DNA of 64,000 bases from Ascaris suum (taxonomy: Eukaryota > Nematoda > Chromadorea > Rhabditida > Ascarididae), in assembly GCA_013433145.1 (NCBI GenBank), contig CM024187.1, positions 8,893,326-8,957,325 of the forward strand, read 5' to 3'. The notes under the pieces are model-generated. The model was not told where the DNA came from, searched no databases, and worked only from the letters and a program-made list of their open reading frames with translations. This document shows, piece by piece, positions 55,101-64,000 of the stretch (position 1 is the stretch's first letter; each line of letters begins with the position of its first letter). The position numbers were made by a program, and so were the translations under genes.

Positions 55101-58100
55101 CGAAGAGATTTCATTTCGCTGCGGCGGTGAAGGAAAGATCTGATTTGAACTAGTGCTTTGTAGTCATCCCCCAAAAGAACTACAATAGCTAGCAAGATTG
55201 CTTGCAATAAAAGAAAAAAAAAGTCGTATGCAGGAATGGAGTACGCCGACTCAGTCAACAGGCACAGACGAGGACGTTGCCAATGGAGATCTACTCACAA
55301 AAGTGGCCTCTTGGTGTGACGCCCAGTAATTGCTAGCAAGACACCTCAGACCTCAGGATCAAAATGATAAGCTTCTCTTACTAAACTTACAACATCATGG
55401 CATGGTGGTATTGCCTGAACACGTAAATGAGCTCAAGCCTCGCGACTGCACAAGTGTTGAATGAGCTTTACTCAGTGCTGGTATGTCTAAACGTTCCGTT
55501 AACTCATGTCTGACTGCATACACAAAACAAGCAGACCACAGTTTCAGTAGACTCTGAATTAAGACATAAAACACAAGGCTTGCAGGAACTAACGCTGAGC
55601 TCAAAAAGACTGGAGCCCAAAGCTGAAGCGGCTCGAATATGAAATTCATTCGCAAAAATTGGAAAGTGAAAAGTTCCACGCAGAATTTTGGAAAAAATAC
55701 GCACTTTATAAGTGTGAAGAAGTTTTCACTTCACGATGAAATTAGTCTTGAACGAGTTCAGTGATGACGTTAGCGAAGAAACTTTTGCGAAAAAAAGGAG
55801 AAAGAAAAAAGGTGTTTAGTTTGCTTACGCAGTTGATCGAATCATTCACCTTAGAATCATTATTGGTGCTTTCAGTCATTGCTAATTGCCTTGATACTCT
55901 TTGCCAATGAGGTGCGATCCACTCGAAGAAATCAACGTCTGAATTCTGCAGCATGAAAATAAAAAAATACACTCCAACATTTAAAAATATGTTCTGCATT
56001 TTACTCGTCATAAGTTCCAGATGCTTGCTTCTTATGCGTTTCATTCGTCAACCGCTTACTTCCCGTTTATGGTTGATGTCGCTGTATACCTGTGAACGCA
56101 TACGCAAAAAATTATAAAACGTCAATTTACGAATTATTTCTCATTATATTTTACATATTCTTTTCAAATATGAGCGAAATTCTTCTATAAAAAAGGAACT
56201 TCGATGATTGGTCGGATTCGTTAATGAATGCATTCATATTTATTAACAAAGATAGCTTAAAAAGCAGGCAACTTGCAAGCAAAAACGCCTGTTTTATTCC
56301 AATAGTAGCTCTCATTCTGGAATGATCGAACGCCATCTTGAAACGTTTACAGAGTACTCACCAATATTGTAACATTACGATGCATAATTATTTCAACGAG
56401 CAAAACTTCGGCACCACATGGACGTCTGACAAGGAAATTCCAACACTTAGTTCTGATCACATTTTCTTATAAAAAGAGAACGGACAGTCCTATAACATAG
56501 TCAATAAAATTAATGACAGCGCTGTGAGCTTGAAAAGAAAGAACATAGCAGCTCACGTGTAAAAATATGAATTTTGTCGAATATAGGTTTTTCATGACAG
56601 CATGCCACCGATAAACAACAAAAAGTGTACAGTAATATCGCAAAATCCATAGCACAACTATAAATGACTAGTAAATAGACATAAAGAATGAAGGGTTTTT
56701 TTAAACGTTTCAAACTAATGCACGTAAATAAATATATAACGTTCATTATTATCGACCAATTTCCCACTCTCGAATAAATATGCCAAATTTATTTGAATAA
56801 GAACTAAGCGAGGGACCGAGAACTGGAACGCTGATAAAATAAGCGGAAAATCTCATAAAGCTCCGCAAGCATTTTGCAGAAATTATTCAAAAATTGAAGC
56901 AATAAATAACGTGCTACTAGAATAATATGCTTCTAATCTGTGATGCAATTCAACAAATGTACTGATTAAAAAATAAAATTTTTTCATTTACGTTTTAATC
57001 GTCGTGCGTTCTTTTCCATATAAATCACTCTCACCACTTGAACGCTCAGAAGGGAATCCTCTTTTGCCCTTTCGCTTCCCCATGTTAGCCGTTTAAAATG
57101 GTCTGCTATTTAGATCGATTATCTATTGGCAGTTTGGCACTTAAAATGTTTGAGTGAATATGGTCTCTCTATGAGTTTTACTTAATGCGTTGAGAGTGCT
57201 CTGATCAGAAAACACAAGTAAATAATGCGACAATTAAGCTGTAACAGTTTTCGGTTCAACCGACTATTGAACAACGTAGCTTTGTGCTAAAGCAATGAGA
57301 TATTCAGGCGGACAGTTGAAGTTTCCAACCATCAAACTGTGAAATAACTCAAAAATTGCTCAATGACGAGGCTGTTGAATTTGACGAATGAATGGTGCAA
57401 CAATTATGCGCCCAAATGCACGTATGCAACGTTCGCCGATAATCGTTGCAGCCTTATTAGGAGCACCAGAATAGAATCCGGCTACGCAAGACGAGCTAGC
57501 GCCGTGCTTACATATTCCCTCGAAAATTTCATTACGACACCAACGTCGGCTAATATCATCGACGTGCAAATCCCATACTGTCGATGAATGAGAACCTAAA
57601 TCATCCGAACGTTTTGGAGTTCCGACTCCATTGTGAGGCCTTTTTTGGACCAGAAACCGGAAGAAAAACCAAACGATGCTAAGTTGGACTTCCTTTCTAT
57701 TGAAATTACTCCTTCAAATGACTATAAATGAAAACGGGAGAGACAAGCCAAAGGAAATCATTTCACATATCTAATCTCTTCGTTTATCAGCAGCATTATG
57801 AAAAGAAAAAAGCGTAGCTAAAAAAAGGAAAATATCTCAACAAAAGAAAGAATAAATGGAATGACACTTCCGTAATGAAGCAAGCAATAACAAAGTACAA
57901 TGGTCAGGTTTACTGTAACGTTAACATAGAGCAAAAATGGGCATATAAGTGATTAAGTGAGTGCAGCGATGATTATACTGCTGACAAATGCGGGTGGCGA
58001 CCAATTAAAATCTACACATTTACATCCAGGCTAATAACTCATATTAATTTGCTTTAAATAACATTTGGAAACTTTTGTATTAGAGCGTCAGGTGTCTACC

Positions 58101-58635
58101 TTCTCGAGTGCAACTGTCGCGTAACTGTATACGTGAGCAATGAATAATGCTGCATCATAGCAACGCAATAAGCCACAACGCGTTAATGATTTTTGTTTAT
58201 TCAAAGAAAAGCCATCGCTTAAACTAGGCCAATAAAATAAGTCAATATATCAATGGGAAATAAAATCTGTTAAAAAACGGAGATGAAAGAGTGGGAAACG
58301 AAAGGATCCATTGCGATGCACCGTCACGAAACCGACGTGAATAGCGTTAGGGTATAAACGTTGAAGAATAGAAACTGATCAGATTCAGAAAAAAAGTACA
58401 CGAGCACAGTTCTGCGACTCAAATTTATTACATGGTAGCATTTTTTACCTTTACAGACAGACCTACGAAGAAAAACGAGTGCCGAATTCTGTCAAGAAAT
58501 CATGACGCATTTTTTTGAAGGGGCAATGTAACGTGACGTCGTAAAACGTTGCTTCTGCTCTCCAACACCACTTTCAACGAAAATGAATTATTTTCACGCA
58601 AGAAAAAAAAATTCAAAGCAAAATCGTTATGAGCC

Positions 58636-58663
58636 GAGCAAACTGTTTCCAAACAGTTTGCTC
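58636..58663. repeat. Near-perfect 28-nt palindrome
   Basis: Two perfect 13-nt inverted arms (GAGCAAACTGTTT and its complement) are separated by CC. It lies in AT-rich intergenic DNA with no gene next to it. Confidence 0.9.
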
Positions 58664-61600
58664 ACGGTAGGTTGAACGATATTTGCACAATGAAACATGC
58701 ACAGCTGCATTTGTGGTAAAGCTAGCAAACACAATGCAAAGAATAGGAATTTGTATTATTTCACAATCGGTAATAAAAGTACAACTCATTACAAACATTA
58801 CCGCAATCGTTTCATTTCAAATGCATTGCAAGGTTTGCATGTAGGCGCCGTTTATTTAACGAAATCCCATCTCTCCAATTCGGAACGGAAAATCGACTTC
58901 TCTTAGTATACATCCACGTTCTCTAATGATCACTACTTCATAGACAGAATTTTGAAGCGAACAGATAACTGAAGGCAGTAGAAGTGAGGCGAAGGTGGGC
59001 GAAGTAGGCATGCATGAGGATGCAATATACGTAAGAATGAGCACTTTATAAACGAGACGAGCGCAGAAAAACGAACGATGGGTGTGGATGCGCGAAGGAG
59101 GATAGATGGAGGTGATAAGTAGGAAAAAAGACAAGGAGTCGAACTTGTTGAGGAGAATAAGCACGCAGAAGTGCGCATAAAACAATTATGCATTCAGTTG
59201 AGTGGTAGCGTTCCTCGAGGCGTCAGCAAAACGAGGCACATTCAAGCACTATCCTCCATCTAATTCCTTCTTTTTATACATCGCCCCAATACCTCCTCTC
59301 GCAAACGACCAACTGCATAAACAACTCCTCTTCCAAATTAACTCGTCTTGGCTTCTTCCACGGGTTCGTTTTTGACAGAGAATTCAGCACCTTGCAAGTA
59401 TCAAGAGAAATAAACGGAAAAGCGTACCTGAGTGGCTGGTACGAGCACTTTTCCATTTCAGACGACGACATCAAACGGCTGATTAAACATTTGAAACAAC
59501 GATGAAACACCTAGTAGCGGCTTCTACTAAACCGAAAATCACAACCGACGAAAAAGACCCAAATCAACTGTACAACAAAACTGATTTGCGAACTGTATAG
59601 AGACTTAGCGTGAAGTCCCTGTGATATACAATATACAGTCAAATACCACGCCGAGCACTTGTGGTCGGCGAATTGAAACTGCCACACAGAGAGATAAACG
59701 ACACGTGCACCGTCGGTTGTGACTCTGCTGTAATGTATGTTTGCAATGGAATTTACGATAAAAGAGGAGTTGGCAAAAGAGAAGGAATTTTTACAAACAT
59801 AAACAAACAACAACTATGAGAGCTTAGAACACTTCAGCAATGGCACTTACAAAAAGAAGCCCTAAACAGGGATCAGTCAACAAGTTCACGGATTTAGTGG
59901 AGCTCAGTTGTGACCATAACATCGTTATATATCAATATTAAGTGATCTAGCAAAATAAGATAGAAAATACAAATTTGAGTAGTTTAATCACTCGAAACTG
60001 CGACATCACATCATTTGCGCACAGTGGGTGGTCGACTTTCAAACTCTAATGGGATGGGGGTACAACTCTAATTTACCGTAAACCAGTGCCAGGTCAATTT
60101 CAGAAGCGTAGCCGTTCACTAAATCTGCTTAGCAGTTTCTTATTTCTTATCACGATCCTCAGTGATGGATAGATAATAAGACTGGTATAGATTCAGACTG
60201 ATGAAGGCTATGTTCGCGGATGCGCGTGCAGCGACAGAAATGCCCTCGCTCATCTCGTTCGCTTTTCTTCTGGAGTGCGCTCTCTTAACGCTGCGCTTCC
60301 TTATCACTTGCTACATTGTGCCTTCGTAGAAATGCTTCAAAACGGGTAGCACGCGGAAGACAACAGAATTAAACCTCCGCATGAACTACTAGAAATGGAG
60401 GTGCAGAATTTGGGGGATTTGATGGAACGTCCAGAGTAAGTTGAGAAAAAAAACGATGTTTTAAGCGAATATTAGATGCCGCTAGTTTATTCTGTTGAAA
60501 GCTCTCCTGGCTCCCTGTCCCACTAGTGTAGGAGAGGGTAGCAGAAACAAAAGGGGCCTTTTGGAGCTGGTTTGGGGGGGGGGTCTGAACGGATTTCCCA
60601 TCCTCTGCTGAAATCCTCAATCCCATGTATAGATATTTATAAACTATGGCAAGAAGACTGTTCATAATCGAAATAAAAAAATCAGTTGTTCTTAACGCAG
60701 GATTAGAAAAAGCATCAAACGAACAATTTGCTGCACAATTCACACAGTCATAACTTTTCATGTCTTCACTTCTAATTAAAAACCCCAAAAATCTGCACTA
60801 TAGAAACTTTTACCAATGAAAAACTTTGAGGAAGTTTCTACAAAGAAGATAGCAAAGAATTTGCAAATGAAACTTCGCACATAACTAAAGCATTCGGTGA
60901 ACGCCTTGCTAAAGATTCGTGTTTAAAAAAGAGTGGAAAAAGGCGCTCTTCAAAGAGGTTTGGTGAATTGTTGTTGCGTTTCAAAAATGCTAAAGGAAGA
61001 TGCTTCAAAAGCAACACAGCTATGAGGCAGGCGAGTGCTAGCAATTTTTCCGTTCTCTCTTTCAGCTTTTTTTTCAGTTGTGCGCTATGCAATCGCCTAT
61101 AGAAGACGACTGCACGAGTTTTTTTCCTCGATAATTAATCTGCATGCAAAAGTTTCAAAGAACATAAACGATGGGTGGTTAAATTTCTTTGGCAGCAAAA
61201 GTATTTGTTGTATATCGAAATTTCCATGTACTCAGCTAAAGCAGCATACTATTTGCCTTAGGCTGGAAATTTTATATATTATTTATTTCCTGTTTCATAA
61301 ATTTATTGATTCGCAGAAAAATATGAATGGAGATGAGAAAAATACAGCCCATGGAAAATTTCATTCATTTCATATACAAAGCATATGATATCATGATCTA
61401 TTAAATGTTCTTCCACTATCGACCACCTTATGTTTTATGCCATAAGGTAATAATAAGGCAACCATACAATTCTTGTTGCGAATTCTTACATGTGTGCTAA
61501 ATGATGACAAACGGCGTAAAGGAAATCAGTGAGTTAACGACAAGGCAACTCAAATAAGTAAAGAAAATTATATCCGGAGCGCCATCAGAGTCGAGTTGAA

Positions 61601-61757
61601 TTTAACGTTCGAATATTGTGCCCAGTTATCGCACTACGAGGAGCCAGCGAATGACAAGACGAAAAACGAGGATCGCGTTCACGTGCACCGACAAATGCGA
61701 ATAATACACGACGAATGCGGAAATTACACTTTAACGATCGACACATTGCTGCGATTA

Positions 61758-61899
<142 letters not shown>

Positions 61900-63229
61900 C
61901 AAGCTTTTTAAGAACAGATGAAAGTGTGCGGTGCAAACGCAAACATTCACACATCCATTCGTACTCATCAGCAGTACCACTAATATCTCTTCGAACCTAC
62001 TCACACTGACACAGTGAGTAACACACTAAAACTAACCGAACTCAATGCCCACTTTCAACGCGGACTTGCAAATTTTATTTGCAGACTGAATTTTAATCGG
62101 GTCGTGGTTGTGTATATGCATGTACGTCCCTACATACGTAGGCAACAAAAGCTGTACTTACTAAGAAACGAGCAAAAGCAGAGTTCAGAAATTTGGCGGT
62201 TATTCTAGACCAAAAGGCAATTCACAACCTGTCTCTGAAGAAGTTATAAACGCTTCAATGAGCCTGAAACTTTATATGCATTTCATGACTGGTTCGACAT
62301 CATTAGGCATTGATTCGGTGCCACTTTGCAAATGGCCGGGTCGCAAAAACCAGCGTTTTATGGGGATTTGTAAGAGTGGGCGATTCGCTTAGAATGTAAA
62401 TGCATTATTGCACACATGCTATTATGTGTTGTCAATTTACAGTAGTGGCTGCAGTAATGAGGAAGGCTGCAAAAACATACATCGTATCAAATTCCTTTCA
62501 CAGGACTTCCCACCCGCTTCATTTTTATTATTACTCTCGAACATAAATGTGGATTAGCTCTACAGTTCTTCATAAATCGTATTGATAACACAACTGCTGA
62601 GCTCGATGAAACTGTGGAGAAACTGAGTCGTTCTAAAGCAAACTGAAAATCATATTGCAAACGTTAGTGTGAAGAGAGCTTGAAAAGCGACCAAAAGGCG
62701 AAGTGTACATAATAGCTGATTGGTTCAATATTCACAGTTTGTCACCTATCTCAGCGAAAAGGTTTTTAGCTGTTTGAGCACTCACTCATACCACACCTGC
62801 CAAATAACTGAAATACGATTCAATAATATCTCAGTGCAAATATATAACACACCTTAGTACCACTAGTGACATTCGATGTGTTCCGATAGTACGGACGAGC
62901 TTTCCATTTTTGAAAAAAAAATCTATATTCACATAATTACAAAACATACTGGATGGTTAATCCGAAACTACCGGAGATATGCAATAAATGAAGAAACATG
63001 TCGAAGGAACTGCAACGAAATGTATCTGCGCATTCCGCTTATCTCATCAAACAACTGCAGGAGCCACCAACAAGTAATGAGGTATGTGGAATAATACATT
63101 CCTATTTGAGCAGATTCAACTGCTTATACTGGCCCCTAGAAGGAATCTTCCTTTTGCAACCCGAATAGCGCAAAATGTGTGTCAGTTTTTTGATACGTTT
63201 AAATGGGGAGAAGGCCTTTCAAAGCCGAT

Positions 63230-63345
63230 AGACCACTGTGAGGGACCGTATCAGCCGGTGCACTTTATATCGATCAAATTTCGTCCCATTAGTTTCACTG
63301 ATTGACGAGTTGAAGTTACCGAACGGACAGACAGACAGACAGACA
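63230..63345. repeat. Probable interspersed-repeat fragment with GACA tail
   Basis: A stretch ending in a short (GACA)n run (about 63325-63343) after gaccgtatcagccggtgc and ttgacgagttgaagttaccg. A unique-looking body with a short tetranucleotide tail is common in dispersed elements. A shorter cagacaga-type run occurs near 38.15 kb. The element boundaries are unknown. Confidence 0.35.
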
Positions 63346-63540
63346 CATGCATACACACATATGAATGTGTACCTATACGGGTCTCTCGCAATACGTCTCG
63401 TAAATGTAAACTAGCAGAGGCATACAAAAATAAATGAAGGGCAAATTTTCGTAGTTTTTTCGCAGGTTTTGAAATATTTTTGCAGTAAATTATTGTATGC
63501 ACAAATTGCAGCAAAACTATAGAAATTCACTTTTTTTCAG

Positions 63541-63583
63541 AACAGTGCACTTCTTTTTGCTGCATTGTTCACCATTTAGCACA
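63541..63583 (+). other. 5' UTR of right-edge gene, after a splice or spliced-leader acceptor
   Basis: The acceptor cactttttttcag ends exactly at 63540, and the first ATG lies 43 nt downstream. This fits a spliced-leader addition site or the end of a 5' UTR intron. Confidence 0.6.
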
Positions 63584-63739
63584 ATGCCAACTGAGAAGAA
63601 AGTGAACGACCTTCCCGATTTCGCATCCTGGAGTTCGCAAAAAAAGAGAAGAACATTTCGAAAATTAGGTTCGATTCTATTCTCAGACAAATACCGCTTA
63701 ACCAAACGACACCTCTCTGAGACTGTGTCACACCTCGTT
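63584..63739 (+). CDS. First coding exon of an unknown gene running off the right edge (partial)
   Basis: Fifty-two codons start at the first ATG after a strong acceptor and stop at a perfect donor (gtaagt) in phase 0. The peptide begins MPTEKKVNDLPDFASWSSQK, then KRRTFRKLGSILFSDKYRLT and KRHLSETVSHLV. It is charged and soluble in character, with no signal peptide or membrane segment. The codons look like coding sequence (CGA, CTT, TTC, GAG mixed) in an otherwise AT-rich area. I do not recognise the family; the remaining exons lie beyond position 64000. Confidence 0.6.
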
Positions 63740-64000
63740 GTAAGTTGTTGATTGCTCGCTACTGTTACTTCCTTATCCACTATCTATTTGCTTTGTTTTT
63801 ACTGCAAGAAATACCAAGCACACATTCACCTTAATTGTTTGTGTTGCGTAAATCAACAGTCAACGCAATCGTCAAAATGTCGGAAGCAACATATTACAGT
63901 TGGTACACACGTGTAGAAGCCTGTATTATTTTCATAAAACGCTTGTCAACAACGGACCGATAGTCACAATTGCGACTGACAAATGATATGCTGGTAATTA

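Overview
The window is nuclear DNA of a nematode. The one recognisable large gene is a plasma-membrane calcium ATPase (PMCA) whose protein closely resembles the Caenorhabditis MCA proteins. Its introns end in short T-rich acceptors (tttcag, ttttgcag) of the nematode type, and non-coding DNA is AT-rich. Introns of several hundred bases up to 10 kb are far longer than in Caenorhabditis. That suggests a larger-genome, probably parasitic, nematode (strongylid or ascarid type); this is inference.

Region 1-5590 holds no recognisable gene. Region 5592-34090 is the PMCA gene on the minus strand. I could rebuild 22 coding exons whose phases all agree, giving 3,747 nt (1,248 residues plus stop). They run from the ATG at 34069, just inside a splice or trans-splice acceptor, to a TGA at 6245, with a possible poly(A) signal near 5592. 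All P-type ATPase landmarks are present: TGES, PEGLP, CSDKTGT, KGASE, TGDGTND, ten membrane segments and a C-terminal calmodulin-binding segment. Intron 12 uses a GC donor.

The most interesting part is the 10-kb intron 6 (20469-30535). It sits where vertebrate PMCAs carry splice site A, between the A-domain and the phospholipid-binding loop. Two well-bounded in-frame cassette exons lie in it: a 33-nt microexon (26401-26433) adding a strongly basic stretch, and a 60-nt exon (23091-23150). Both have phase 1 at both ends, so each can be used or skipped without breaking the frame. Weaker candidates lie nearby, and a 156-nt phase-0 open block lies in intron 20.

Region 34.1-63.5 kb is mostly AT-rich DNA upstream of the PMCA gene. 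It contains scattered islands that look like exons by composition and splice signals but that I cannot name. At the right edge a second, plus-strand gene begins: a T-rich acceptor at 63540, an ATG at 63584, and a consensus donor after codon 52; the rest lies outside the window. A (TA)67 microsatellite, a near-perfect 28-nt palindrome, a tandem duplication and a pol III-like box pair are the main repeat or structural features.
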